A stretch of 64,000 bases of DNA from Zeus faber (lineage: Eukaryota; Chordata; Actinopteri; Zeiformes; Zeidae). The translations under genes were made by a program, and so were the position numbers. The notes under the pieces were generated by a model, which saw only the letters and a program-made list of their open reading frames with translations, ran no database searches and had not been told where the DNA came from. The stretch is from the NCBI GenBank assembly GCA_960531495.1, contig OY482855.1, positions 9,077,077 to 9,141,076 on the forward strand. The letters are read 5' to 3'. Each line of letters begins with the position of its first letter. Within the stretch, counting starts at the first letter, position 1. Of this stretch, positions 44,251 through 56,900 are shown in pieces.

Positions 44251-45636
44251 CTATAATATAATGTAATATAATATAATGTAATGTAATAAAATTCTATATA
44301 ATAAAATAAAATTGAATAGGTTATAATTGAATGTAAGACCGATCATATGGCTCTCAGATACATCTCCATTACACTTATGCAGCATAAGTAGGTGCTAATC
44401 TTTTCTTTATTTTCTATTATAAATTTTTTATTGTCTTTCTAAAGAAGTGCCAAAATATTAAAGATATGACACGTCTTACAATGGCATATTAACAGAATGA
44501 AACCGTATGTTATCAGGTATGCACTTTTTTCCCTGTGCAGAAAGAAAAGTAACAGTAAAAGACAATATGAAAATGAATAGAGAGCACTCCCATATCGTAA
44601 TTAATTTCATGACTGTGTATTAATGTGTTCATGGTTTGTATGTCAGTGTTTTTTTGTTCTTTGTCTGTTACATATTTGTTTACCTGTGGTGTATCTCTTC
44701 CCAGCAAAGCTTCTGTGCCTGGATGTAATCCATTTTTTTTCTTGTACGGTATAACCTGCATAACATCACCAGTATCACATTTTCTGACATGAGATTGGAC
44801 CACGTGGTTGAAGCTCTCACCACAGAAAGTCGGTTAAACTGACCCCGGGGCGAGTCGGAAAATAAGACAAATGAGATATTCAGTTTGCGTTTAGTGAGGC
44901 TTAGTAGTGCTGGTTCTCTGTCCCTTCCAACACTATAGCAATCATCTACTGAAGGTTACTTTCTTAAAAAAATCTCTTTAAGCATTTCAGATTCTGGGTC
45001 TGTTGACCCAACAGCACTACTGAAACAAAAGCACCGATGGTATGTCAATAGTATAAACGAGTCTTATCAACTTATCAAATATATTTCCGACACCCGATTC
45101 TTGTCCGGTCCTGTAAGAAGATATAGATGAACCATTTGGGGTTCATCTAAGTTTTAATTCCTTTGCATCACGGACAAACAAAATCGGTGAAATTAGAACA
45201 ACGAGAACAAAGAAAATTGAGTAAAGAAAAGAGATGTATGAGCAGATCAGGGCAATCAATGAAGACAAAAAAAAAAACCATTTATCGATTGATATTTTAG
45301 GTGGTCTATTTCATAAAAGCTCTTTTCAACTGGCTTCAAACGCTGCGATAGGACGTCTGCGTCGCAAATCCACATGAATGACTCATAATATCTGTTAATA
45401 CGGAAAAGGTCTTTTTTTCTTCGGGTCTTTGAAGCACTAGTCCAAACCTCTTGCCCTCCTGCTATTAGAGCATTGCACAGTCTCACCTCTTTTTAGTCGA
45501 AATATGATTATACATATACAGTATATCAACGTTTCCATCTCCGTGCCTCCGCTATTCTGAGCTGTGAGATTTAACCGTACTAAATCTTGGATTGGACAAT
45601 AGAAAATCCTAACGCCATGTACGGAAGGAAGGCTTA
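44251..45636. other. Intergenic AT-rich sequence
   Basis: Short TAATATAATG tandem units at 44250-44335, otherwise nothing recognised. Open frames on both strands are short and without family motifs. Confidence 0.5.
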
Positions 45637-45982
45637 GGCTTGGTTCACACTGAACGCGTAATCGCATCCGACAGACGGTTGCGATTACGCAGGAACAGCA
45701 AGTAGTTTGCTCAGCTGGACATTTTCTGGACATTTAGGAATGAATGGACTTCCGCTGGGTTCTTGTCGTATGTGGTATTCGCAGAGGTGGAAAATTCCAC
45801 GTTCAGAAAGTAAAAATCCTGACGTGTTTTTGCCCCGGCCATGCACCGATCACCTGATTCCCCTCACCTGCTGTAACTGGACCTCTGCGTCGATGCTAAT
45901 GAGAAAACACAAAATCCCGGAGTGGAATTTTACTTTCTGAACCCGGATTTTCCAACTCTGCGTATTCGGTGTGAAGCAGGGC
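45637..45982. mobile_element. Outer MITE with TTCACAC termini, carrying a nested MITE
   Basis: Left end GGCTTGGTTCACACTGAACG and right end GGTGTGAAGCAGGGC are imperfect inverted repeats. A GCGTAATCGCA...TGCGATTACGC hairpin lies near the left end. Interrupted at 45781-45961. Confidence 0.55.
45781..45961. mobile_element. Nested foldback MITE with 6-bp target duplication
   Basis: 181 bp with about 40-bp terminal inverted repeats: GCAGAGGTGGAAAATTCC then GTTCAGAAAGTAAAA on the left, the complement on the right ending CAACTCTGC. The flanks are GTATTC at 45775-45780 and GTATTC at 45962-45967, identical. Confidence 0.8.
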
Positions 45983-47070
45983 TGTAGGTCGGCTTTAATA
46001 GGTGGACACCGATATAACGGGGCAAGAAATGTATATCTGTTCCACATGATTTCAACTCCTAATGATAGTTATAGAGTTATAATGATGCAGAAAAATTAAT
46101 AACCAATTATATCTCTCTTATCTAATCCAGTAGTTACTACACCTCTGGTTGGATGGTTCCACATGGAGTCAAGAGAGGTGTCCAACATTTGATGGTCATG
46201 CGTAGAATTTGATTTATACCTTTTCATAATAATTTAACATTTTGATGCACACTTTGGCTTTTGCCTAAACCGCGGTAGCCTTTCTGGAGGTGGATGACAG
46301 AACAAGCACAGACAAGATGCTTTAATGAGAAATTAACCACGAAGCTGGTTTTAAAGGTTGCTTTTCTGATACTTTTGGGAAATTCCCCCATATTTGGGAG
46401 CAGTATTTATGATTTACTTAATAACGTGTTGTTTTTAAGTTTTAAAGCTTTGTTTGTTTTAAGGCATCCCTCTGCTAACCTGACCACTGAAATGGAGAAC
46501 AACCCCCCCCCCCCCCCCCCCCCCCCAGCTTTAAATTATATGTTATTTCAATCCAGTTGCTGGCGGCTACACATAGGGTGAAATATCAACAGATTTATAA
46601 ATAATATATTCTATATACAGTATATATCATTGTCATTTAAAGTACATGAAATATTTTCTTTTTGCACATTTGATTTTGTGTCTGTTTTGTTATTGTATCC
46701 TTAAAATAAAGCCCTTGACTGCAATCTCTGACATTATTTTGTGATGATGCTTTACTTACAGTTAGGGTTGCAAATATTGTTTCTACTGTAAAGTTGTGTA
46801 ATTTGAAAGACAATTGAACATTGAAGTTCATTAACGGACCACTAGGGGTCACTGCTGCACTGTCCCTAGTTGGTGTTGACATGAAAGGGGGGGGGCCACA
46901 GAAGGTACTCATATGAAAAGCAGCTGCTGTGAATTTGATAAAGCAGCAACGCTTGTAGTGGTCATCAAACTGACGCTACAAATCAAAATACAAAACCAAA
47001 ACCAAATCAATTGATCAGAAGAAGAAGGCAAATTGGGAGTTGTATTTCTGGGACCTGTCGTGTAATCCAC
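45983..47070. other. Intergenic sequence without recognised genes
   Basis: Apart from the poly(C) tract, no repeat family or homologous coding frame was recognised. Confidence 0.5.
46503..46526. repeat. (C)24 homopolymer
   Basis: 24 consecutive C residues; exact length may be affected by sequencing. Confidence 0.9.
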
Positions 47071-47263
47071 CCACGATATGGATATCCAGGGAACTGTTAA
47101 ACAAGTGATGCAGCTTCTTTCAGCAATTTTAAAAGTCACAAAGCTGCTTCCAGAGACCTTCAAACCTCGACTCAACCTTTTGATTCAGTTCTACGGTGCA
47201 CAGGTTCTGGGATCTGAACCCCCTGCTGAGAGAGAGGATAATATATGCAAATACAAGCTCTGA
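47071..47263 (+). other. Unassigned 61-codon open frame
   Basis: An ATG frame at 47078 reads MDIQGTVKQVMQLLSAILKV and on to a TGA. The composition is protein-like and lacks repeats, but I recognise no family and see no clear splice context. The opposite strand is also open. Kept only as a candidate. Confidence 0.15.
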
Positions 47264-48075
47264 CCTCGTCCTTGGACCCAACTCTCCTTCCTCCGGGGCT
47301 GAATCAGCTCTGTTTTCGGCTTAACCAGCGTTGCTATGACATTTTGACGAATATTAACCTTTAACCGCTGGCAAAGCTGTTACGGATTCACCTCCGCGAC
47401 ACATTCTAATGATCACCAGCTGCAGAGAGGGACAGATAGACAGATACTTCACTCAATTTTCTCACTCTATTTACTGGCACGGTGTCAGGATAGGTACTGC
47501 GGCTTTAATAAGGGTGACATACATTAGCCTCAAACCTAAACACCTTTTAAACATCATGAAAATGAAAAGTAAGAAAAAGACAATGAAATTAAAAAGCCAT
47601 ATATATATATATACAAAAGTAGGCAATAATACAGGACAGAAATAACCAAATATGTGCCATAAATGTCATATTAGTGTGATTGTATGTTGAGGATAAATTA
47701 TTGGTATAGATATATAGGGTTTAAATTACTACTATGTACTTACAGAGGTATTACAGCATCTACAGTGTTAGAATGTTACAACAGTGTAAATATAATGCTC
47801 GGATATTGCACAAGTTGTGTAAGTTTAAGTATTTATATTTGGCTACAAATATTAATTAAGAAAATCTACGGCCAATAAAGGTTCTGTATAATGGATGGCC
47901 GCAACAACACAGAACACACTTAAATGTACCCTTATGTTTATGCATTTATAGATTATTAATATGAATGACGTGAAGTGCAAGTAATACATTATACAGCTTT
48001 ATAATCTGTAATTACTGCCAGGAATCTTTATGTAGCATGGGCCTAAAATAACGATCTAAGTCGATCTGTTGTCTG

Positions 48076-48082
48076 CGTGCGT

Positions 48083-48117
<35 letters not shown>

Positions 48118-48357
48118 CGCATGTTCCGTACTACACTAAAGCCTATTTTGCATTTCCTACAGAATGTCACACAACATTTCACATGGCACATCAGAGTTGG
48201 ACGTGTGTTTGTGCGCGTGTGTGTCTTTGAGAGAGAGGGTCTGCTTTGAGGTGTTTAAAAGCCCCATTTGCATAAGCGTAAAGCACGCGCTGGCACGCCA
48301 CACCAAGGTGCCAGATTGGCGAAGGATTAATATTTCATGTGCACGCAGTCCGCCATG

Positions 48358-48400
<43 letters not shown>

Positions 48401-48491
48401 AGACATTCACTGGATGAGTGTCAAATGTTTTTCTACTTTTGGGTAAGTGTCATAAGTCTACGCCTCGACTATTCTTACATGGGTGTCATTG

Positions 48492-48531
<40 letters not shown>

Positions 48532-48540
48532 TGTGTATGT
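48076..48540. repeat. Cluster of three (TG)n tracts
   Basis: TG runs at about 48076-48118, 48356-48396 and 48493-48536, each 30-45 bp with GC interruptions. Between them is an octamer-like ATTTGCAT at 48267-48274. No gene nearby. Confidence 0.85.
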
Positions 48541-49199
48541 TTTGTTTACCGCTGAAATTCGACCACTTCACACCAGTAGTATTCACTACCAACATGGTTA
48601 TTATTGTTAGGGGTTCAGCACAACTTCAGCTTCATTTTTATTCTTGGCGTTTTTGGGCTAAAAGTATCTGAAACACGACAACCGCAGTACACACAGACAT
48701 GGTTGAGGTCTCTTTAGAACCGGGCTGTTTCAGTCGTCTTGTTGTTCGAGTTTGATCAATATTGATCTACATTTGGAGCAGAAATGATTGAGAAACTGTC
48801 ATCATTTAATTTGTTCCAGGAGCGTGCCCCTTTGTGACATCATCATGCAAAGTTATATACGTCCGAGCTTCGTCTCTCTGAAGTCATTCCCCTCCACCCA
48901 ATTGCGAGTACGACACCGAGGGTGAAGAAAGTTGATTTACCTTTGTGCGAATCTTCGCGCACGGAGCGTAGCTGCTTCCTATTCCTTTCTCCTCTCCTTT
49001 ATATTCCTTTCCACTCTTTGGTTTATATTGCGGATACGTCCAAATACCTGGAGTGATGTCATGTGTGATGCGTCACATCCTGCCTCCTGCACGCTACACC
49101 CAGGCTCCGCCCCTTGCCTCAACTAAGCAGAGTATTTCCAGTGGGTGTCTGACACAGACAATCTCCGGTTGTGCCTGTGACATCTAGACAGACAGCTTG

Positions 49200-49520
49200 A
49201 GCCGGCACTGCGTTTAAAGGAAACTCGGAAAACTGTAGCTCGTGCTTCGTTTTATAAAACCTCGGACACTTTAACCGTTCAGAGAAGACGTTTTCGCACC
49301 GCAGGAAGTTCTAAGAACCACTGGAGGAACCAACCTTTTCTTTTGCGTCCGTAATTGCATCATCCAGGAACGATCGTAATTCTTAAAACACCGTTCTCAC
49401 ACTTACAGTCACGTAAGTGCACATTGACTGATCCAGACTGACCCAGACTTTTGTAACTCGTGCTCCGTTTCACAGAATCCGGAAAACTGTAATACCTACC
49501 TGAAACGACTAAACTGGACC
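49200..49520. repeat. AGGAACC-family dispersed repeat, copy B
   Basis: GTTTTCGCACCGCAGGAAGTT, TGGAGGAACC, TTTTGCGTCCG and GGAACGATCGTA correspond to blocks of copies at 42220-42420 and 56670-56890. The segment AAACTCGGAAAACTGTA at 49217-49235 also occurs, slightly changed, at 21110-21127. Confidence 0.6.
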
Positions 49521-50053
49521 CTGTGTATTGCTGCCTGCAGCTATATTTACTATTTTTATTATTTGTCATGCCTCCATTAGGTTTCATTCTTTGAGCGTCA
49601 CAATAATATTACAACACTTATACTCTAGCGGCTAAGCACACTAGCTCCACTCCGTTCCATTGTTAGTGCAGCTCTATTGTTTCCCTCGTCCTCTGTGATG
49701 ATTACAGTCGCTCAGAAATAGATTTTCTTAAAAAAAAAAAGGGGAATTGATGAAACTCTGATCCACTTCCCAAACCCTGATGGAAATATCCGTTATTAGG
49801 TGTTGTTTATTAAACATAAACATTCAGGAAATATCTATTCGGTTTATCTTGTGTCACGGTGCCAGACCCTCTCCGCCTCTTCTCTTCTCTTCTCTTCTCA
49901 CTCGCTCGGCCTGTTTGCTCAACCTCTCCTTGTTCTTCATCCGTTCATCTTCTTTCTCTCTCTCTCTAATCCCTCATAACCTAACCCTAGCTCAATTCGG
50001 AGACAGTTGCTCACGGGCTAACACACACACACACACACACTCGTCCTCAAGTC

Positions 50054-50097
<44 letters not shown>

Positions 50098-50226
50098 CAT
50101 CTCTCATAGAAATAGGCCATGAAGAAGTATGAGATGGTCCATTGGACGACTCGGACTCTGCACATTAAGATCCTAACGTTCCATCACTGGCGTACACACA
50201 TAGTTACTCTCATATTCCCACACACT

Positions 50227-50258
<32 letters not shown>

Positions 50259-50442
50259 GCACAAACATCAATTTACGCACACTTTTATAATCTCTATTCA
50301 TCTCTTGTGTGGGCAGATTACAGTATGCCAGGATGCTGGATCGGTGCTGTAATGAGAGAGAATTACATACAGCGCCTGAGATAGGATCTGCATCCCAACG
50401 GGTGAGAGAGGCAGCGACGTGCTCATCAGCAGGAAACACACG

Positions 50443-50486
<44 letters not shown>

Positions 50487-50880
50487 CTACACAGAACAAA
50501 CACAACATTACATTACTGACTTTGCCATGTGTTTGCTTGTTATTGTAATGTTTATCATTACCTTTACCATTTTTTTTCATCTTTCTGCTTCACTGTTAAG
50601 TTCATTGAATTAGTTATTGTACTGTATATGATGTCATTTTTCCTGTTTATTTTTTGGGTAATTTTTATTTTCTACTTTTTAAAAAATTGTTCTTCTGTTA
50701 TCTTTTACGTTATCTATCTATCAGTCAGTCAGTCAGTCAGTCAGTCAGTCAGTCAGTCAGTCAGTCAGTCTGTCTGTCTGTCTGTCTGTCTGTCTTTGAG
50801 TGTCTCTCTCTCCCTTCGCCCTACTACATCTAACTTATCTCCCCTTTCTTCTTTCCTCCAACTTTATCTTTCCATCACAC
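49521..50880. repeat. Simple-repeat-rich intergenic stretch
   Basis: (CT)n at 49890-49968, 50052-50103 and 50443-50483, (CA)n at 50022-50039 and 50229-50259, and (CAGT)n followed by (CTGT)n at 50722-50795. No coding region recognised. Confidence 0.85.
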
Positions 50881-51003
50881 AATCCAAGGACAGGCGAGGC
50901 GGCGCCAGCTGTCCGGGTCAGCGTTTCCGGATCATGTGGGTGAGCGGGCGCAGTAGCTTGTTGCTCGCGTGGAGGCGGGGCCAGGTCAGATGCCACCTTG
51001 CAC
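50881..51003. other. GC-rich islet flanked by splice-like motifs
   Basis: About 110 bp of GC-rich sequence in AT-rich surroundings. It is open on both strands (for example PAHPHDPETLTRTAGAAS on the minus) with AG and GT at plausible edges. No family recognised; it could be an isolated exon or a repeat piece. Confidence 0.2.
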
Positions 51004-51123
51004 ACATACAGTACATGCATACATAAATGCATAAACGGGTAGAGGAGTGAAATGACCGCTGGACCTTCTGCCGCATCAGCCATCACACACAAGAGAATGG
51101 TTCTGTGCATGTGTGCGTGTGCA

Positions 51124-51608
<485 letters not shown>

Positions 51609-51799
51609 GTCGCAGCTAGATTGATACAGCTCCATTATAAGGCTACTATCACAGAGCAGTGGGGACTGCAGACCCATGTGCGCCCTCATTAGGGGGACAC
51701 GAGTGTAGCCACAGTAGTGCTGCCCTCCCCCACCTCTGCTCCACCCCCAAACCCAGCCCCCATGTCCACCGAGACCCCAGGATCTCATCCATGTTGAGT

Positions 51800-52310
51800 T
51801 CTATATTGAGTGACAGAGAGAGAGGGGGGGGGGGGGTCAAAGAGGGAGGACATAGAGACAGAATGAAAAATGATGCAGAAAGGGTGAGAGATGCAGGTGC
51901 AGTGGGTGGAGGATGGCGACAGAGAGGAAGATGAAGTGAGGAGAAGGAGATCGAGGAGAGTTCACAGAGAGAAGGTTACCGGGGGGTGTGAGAAGAGAAG
52001 AAGATAAGAGGCAGAACAAACGAGAGGGAGAAAGCGTAGCACAAGCACCCGCAGAGAGATGAGAAGGAGAAAGAGAAGGAGGAAGAGAGCGGAGGAGGGG
52101 AAGAAGCAAGAAGCCGGCAAAAACACAGAGGCTCTAATCTGGTCCCTGGTGGAACGCCAGCCAGAAGGGCAACACTAATTATACCGAGAGCCGGGGCCGA
52201 GATACGGAGAGATCCACTAGGGGAGGACAAAGAGGGTGGATGGATGGACGAGTGGGAGAGGGCCCAGAGGAAGGAGTCGCTGAGAAGGTAAAAATAGATG
52301 GCAGTTTCGG
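51800..52310. repeat. Purine-rich (GAGA/GGAG) tract
   Basis: About 500 bp strongly biased to A and G on the plus strand, with G14 near 51825 and many AGAGAGG units. No coding homology. Confidence 0.75.
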
Positions 52311-55200
52311 GCTGGAATCCTGAGTGAAACGGAGATCATCACAGGGGTTTCAAAGAGTTTCAAAAAGTTCTGCTCTGGGAACCGATTACAATCACAATCA
52401 CAATCACAATCATGCGGCAGTTGTTGCCTTTATTAATGGGGGTATAGTGAAAAAATGTAAAACATCAAATCAAAACCAATTTTTTAGTTTTACTCTAGCT
52501 AATTAGTCACAAAAATATTTTTTAAATTTAGTACATTTCTAAATTTGTCCCGAGAAATATGCTTAATTTAATTATATTTAATTATATTAAATATATAATA
52601 ATATAATATAATATTAAATATAATTTTATATATAAAAAAACACTAAATAAAAAAAAAAGCTGCTCCAATCATCTCTTGTTTATTACATCTGATACAACTG
52701 ATAATTGAGCATTTATTTTAAATGTGCCAATTTAAAAATAGATCTTGAAAATTGTTCTCTACAAGTTCTCGGAGGACAATTTTCACTCTTGCGACGCACA
52801 ATAAAAGCCGTTTTGGATCTGGCTCTAGTGCATCAAGTTTACAACAAGCAAAAGCAATAGCTCGGTATTCCTCGCTGCTTCCTCGTGTATTACCAAAAAT
52901 CACCACTGGATAGCGCCAGATCACAGGCATCGTCATGCGAAACCCTCGTGACGTCACGATACCCGAGTCTAAATGCATTTGCACGGTTTTGTAAATGTTT
53001 GCTAAAATCTTTACATTTTCCTTTTTTTCCCACCACCAGTCACTTTTCTGCTACTTTTAATTCCATTGAATGAAACATCATGAAATAAAATCAAATAAAA
53101 TGCAAAATTGCACTGTTTCCATTCATTTCAGATAAATCCCACTCTGTTACAAACCACAACGACCATTTATAGAATATGGATTTTGTTTTCCTATGTAGAA
53201 AAAAGTCTCTCTCCACAGCTATTGATGAAGGAGATCAGTGAGTGGTGGATCAATATCAAGTGGGGGCCGATCCTCCTCTGTTTCAGGGTTTCTGATAGTA
53301 AAGGGGGGCTGTCCATTGTTCCCATTATTCCGATACCCCAAATCTACAGAAATAGTAGGTAAATGTTAGAGATGGTTAACTTTAGCTATAAGGTTCGAGA
53401 TTAGGGTTAGGATGTCATTAATGCCCAAGGGAACATTTTTTGGACTATTGGGGTTTCGGATTAACGGGCCGCCGGAATGGCATGGCTCCAACCATAGAGG
53501 CTAAATGACTGGTCGATAGGTCCAGTGTTAACAAGAAAATACAATTCTGCTTCACCCCTGAGATCGTTACGCAAATTGGTGCGATCGATTTCAAATCACC
53601 CATAAAACCTTTGATACTTCAGAAACAGCATAAAATACAAATGAGAGACAAGAAGACACGCACAACTAAAACTGCATGAGTAATTTAAACTTAGGAAGAG
53701 GAAATGTTGCCAAAGAGGAGAAACTGTGTTGTTCGGTGGAGCCTGAGATTATATTCACTTGGCAGCCTCGGAGCTGCATTTACACCGGTTCCCTGCCTCC
53801 CCTCCAGAGAGAGGTCGGTGGATTATACTCGCACACACTGCGGTGTGAGCTGTGTTTCCCCTTCAACCTTGCAGTCGTGAGCCGAACATAAAAGAAGAAC
53901 TCCAGAAAAGCGCACGCAGCAAATCCCATTTTATTTGGGCAAATTTCCCTTTTCTTTTTTCTTTGTTCATGTCTCAGGGCCAAATGCCTACACAGTGTGA
54001 TGAGTTGAAAGGTGGTCTCAGTTTCATAAAGGGCAATAAATAGTCATATCCGCTGTTATTCCTCTAAACAAACAACAAGAAATGAGCAATAACAAGTCAC
54101 CCATTTAATGTTTTTGCTATACTGTATGAGCATATTTTGTATCATAACACGTTTTGATAAGATGCAATAGGACATTAATAAAAAAATATAATCTATCAAT
54201 ATTCTCATAAATTCCAGGACAATGCAGTGCTCGTAAATATTGTGTCATTGTCATTTGAATAAATTAATTTAATTAATTTGTTGAATCTAAATAATTTTTT
54301 GTAATTTTAATTTAATATAATTTAATTTAATATTTAATAAATACATGCAGTATATGTTCAGCTGCATTTCAAAATAATAACCTTCCCTTCACATTCCCAC
54401 CTTTAATGTATATTAATAACATCACACTCATAATTATCCGACCCATTTTGTCCATCCCAGCCTCGGTGACACTGACCTTTCACCTCAGCCTCACTCTTGT
54501 CCTGCAAAGGAGAAGTTATTAGCACTTTAATTTTACAGCTGTCGGGAAATAGGACGGTGACGGCGCCGATAACGGTGAAGCCGATGACGATAATGCTGAT
54601 GGTGACAATGATGATAATTGCCAAGACTGCAGTTTCACGTCAACTACACTAAGGAACCAGCATTTCCTGTCACTTACACAGATCCTCTGGAAGATGCTGA
54701 TGATGAAGTTCGAGAACCTTTTAGAATTTTCAGAATTTCTGGATATTATTATATTATGTTATTATATTAGTTTTTAAAAATATTTTTTACTTTTTTATTT
54801 TCTTTGTATATCTATATATATATATTACTGTTTTTCTACATTTTTTTAAATTGTTTTTTTTCCAGATTGTTAAGCTTTTTTTATGCCAATTCAAATATGT
54901 CCAATGGCATAACATTGTCAATTCTTTTGATATGAAAATGTACTTGGCTGAATGAATGGATTCCGATTCTGATTCTGAAGTTCTAAATACAGATAAAGAG
55001 AAACCACAACAACATTATACTTTTTCATTTCTTCATTGAGTAAAATGATCCAACATCAAATATCTTTGTCTGATAGCCTCTAGGCTTATCAATTCACTTA
55101 AGGGGATCATTTGTTATAAACCTGGGTCAAATGACCCCCACATGTGAACCAACTGAACTGCTGGATCATTTTGCTCAATAAATAAACGAAAAACTTCAAT
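52311..55200. other. Intergenic AT-rich sequence
   Basis: Contains (AATCAC)4 near 52390-52413, AT-rich runs at 52555-52640, 54240-54340 and 54770-54860, and a GATGATAA-type stretch at 54560-54620. One 88-codon minus frame at 52718-52984 matches no family I know. Confidence 0.5.
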
Positions 55201-56078
55201 GTTTTTTTGTGTTAATTTGTTTCATTGGCTTTATCATCCCGAGCTTGCGGAGTTATTTCTGTCAGGCAACTTGACGGTGACACGCCCTTATGGGCCGGCC
55301 TATTTAAGCAGCCAATCGCTGCTTCTTTGCTGCCTGCTTAATTGTCTGTTTGCTTTGCTGCGCTGGCTCCACCTCCCTGCATTCACCTGTCGGGCTCTAC
55401 TCTTCTCTCCAATGAGGGGCTCATCCCTCCTATATTTCTAGCTCACTATGTTTGCCTATGTTTGCTGTACACCTCGTCGGGAGTGGTGTGCAGTAGAGCC
55501 CGGGCAGAAATCTGTTTTTAGGGCATGAAGAAGATCCGAACACCTCCTACGTCACATTTATGCAGAAATTCAGACCATTCAAACTAGTGCATGTACACGT
55601 GCACACAAAAACATAAAGGAGCGCAGACATGAGCTCTGTTTTGCCAATGCACGCACTCTCCCGCGTACACTCACGACGAGGTCAAAGGTCGTCATTTCGA
55701 CGGGCAGGCGGGCTCGTGTGCGCCGTCTTTTCTCTTCGTGGGGGACGCAGCCGGCTCGGCAGATGCCGCAAGAAGAGAGAAATAGAAAGACACCGACTCA
55801 GCCCGACCTCGAGGCGTGTCCTTCAGCTTCAGGGTTTTGTAAGAACTCTTCCTGCGGTTCCGGTGTGACTCCAGTGCCAACTAGTGGTGAAAAAAAAAAA
55901 AAAAAAAAAACCCCCAACATATGACACATGACTTTCATTGGCTTCGTTCGACCACGAAGGCAAAGGCCATGGATGCCTTTGGGGCTGTGCTGGAGTGGTT
56001 CGCCTTTAAAGACAGCAGAGGTAGACAAGGAGAACAAAAACGACAATGACAACTCGTGCCGGGGTGGACGGTCCACAG

Positions 56079-56119
<41 letters not shown>

Positions 56120-56640
56120 AGCCGCGGCGAAGATGGAAAAGTAACATGAGAGAGAAACGGTGCCCAAGTATGCAGAGGTTGACAGACAGAGAGACAGACA
56201 GATGAGATGGCGGGGAGAAGACAAGGAACAAGAGAAATGGGGTGGAAAGTGAAAGATCCCGGCCCCTGGAAGCAAAGAGGCCGTAAAAAAACAAAATAAA
56301 TAGACAATCTTGTGATCATCTGCTTACATTTGGGTTTTATATGTGTGTGTGTGTGTGTGTATGTGTGTGTGTGTGTGTGTGTGCGTGGGGGAAAAAAGCT
56401 ATAAGCTACTTGTAAGAACATTCCTCTCCAATGCTCGATCCTGACGGGTCCTTGCAGTGTGTCCTTTAATGTGAACGTGTGTGAGAGCTTCCATCTGTGG
56501 TGAAAAAGTTTCAAATCGCGCTTCAAATACACTGACGACGGAAATAAGCTCTTGTGTCTCTAGATCAAAATTTCAAGGCTTAATCAACTTTGAATTAAAG
56601 TCAGAATAGTCGGTTGTGAATGGAATTATTTATTTTGATG
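55201..56640. other. Intergenic sequence with (GA)n, A21 and (TG)n tracts
   Basis: A21 at about 55890-55910, (GA)n at 56083-56118 and (TG)n at 56341-56385. The long minus frame across this stretch is low complexity (Ser/Leu and Thr/His repeats), not a gene. Confidence 0.6.
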
Positions 56641-56659
56641 GAATGCGTGTGAATCAGTC

Positions 56660-56900
56660 ACACTCTGCGTTTTCGCACCGCTGGAACTTTTTCGAAGTTC
56701 TCGGAACTTTTGGAGGAACCGTCCCTTTTTTTTGTGTCCGCACTGCAGGAAGTAGGAACTATCGTAGTTCTTAGAACGTCGTTTTTGAGGGACCTTTTTA
56801 GCTCCTACTCCAGGGAAGGGACTTTCCGGCGCAAGAGGAACCTTCAGTGGCGTAAGTCCAGGGTGATTGGTCGAACACATGAGCCAATGCAGCACCGGCA
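56660..56900. repeat. AGGAACC-family dispersed repeat, copy C
   Basis: Best preserved copy: TTTTCGCACCGCTGGAACTT, TGGAGGAACCGTCCC, TGTGTCCGCACTGCAGGAAG, GAACTATCGTAGTTCTTAGAA, CTCCTACTCCAGGGAAGGGA and CCTTCAGTGGCGTAAGTCC. Confidence 0.65.

Noticed and set aside
48267..48274. Octamer ATTTGCAT as a POU-factor enhancer
   Set aside because: A single 8-bp word is expected by chance; no flanking evidence of a regulatory element.
52718..52984. 88-codon minus frame as a gene
   Set aside because: No recognised family, no splice signals, and it lies among AT-rich repeats.
54403..54624. Membrane-like 73-codon minus frame beginning MAIIIIVTISIIVIG
   Set aside because: Produced by a GATGATAAT-type repeat; no homology or gene context.
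55798..56532. 244-codon minus-strand frame
   Set aside because: Driven by (GA)n, (TG)n and poly(A) tracts; no domain, no splice context.
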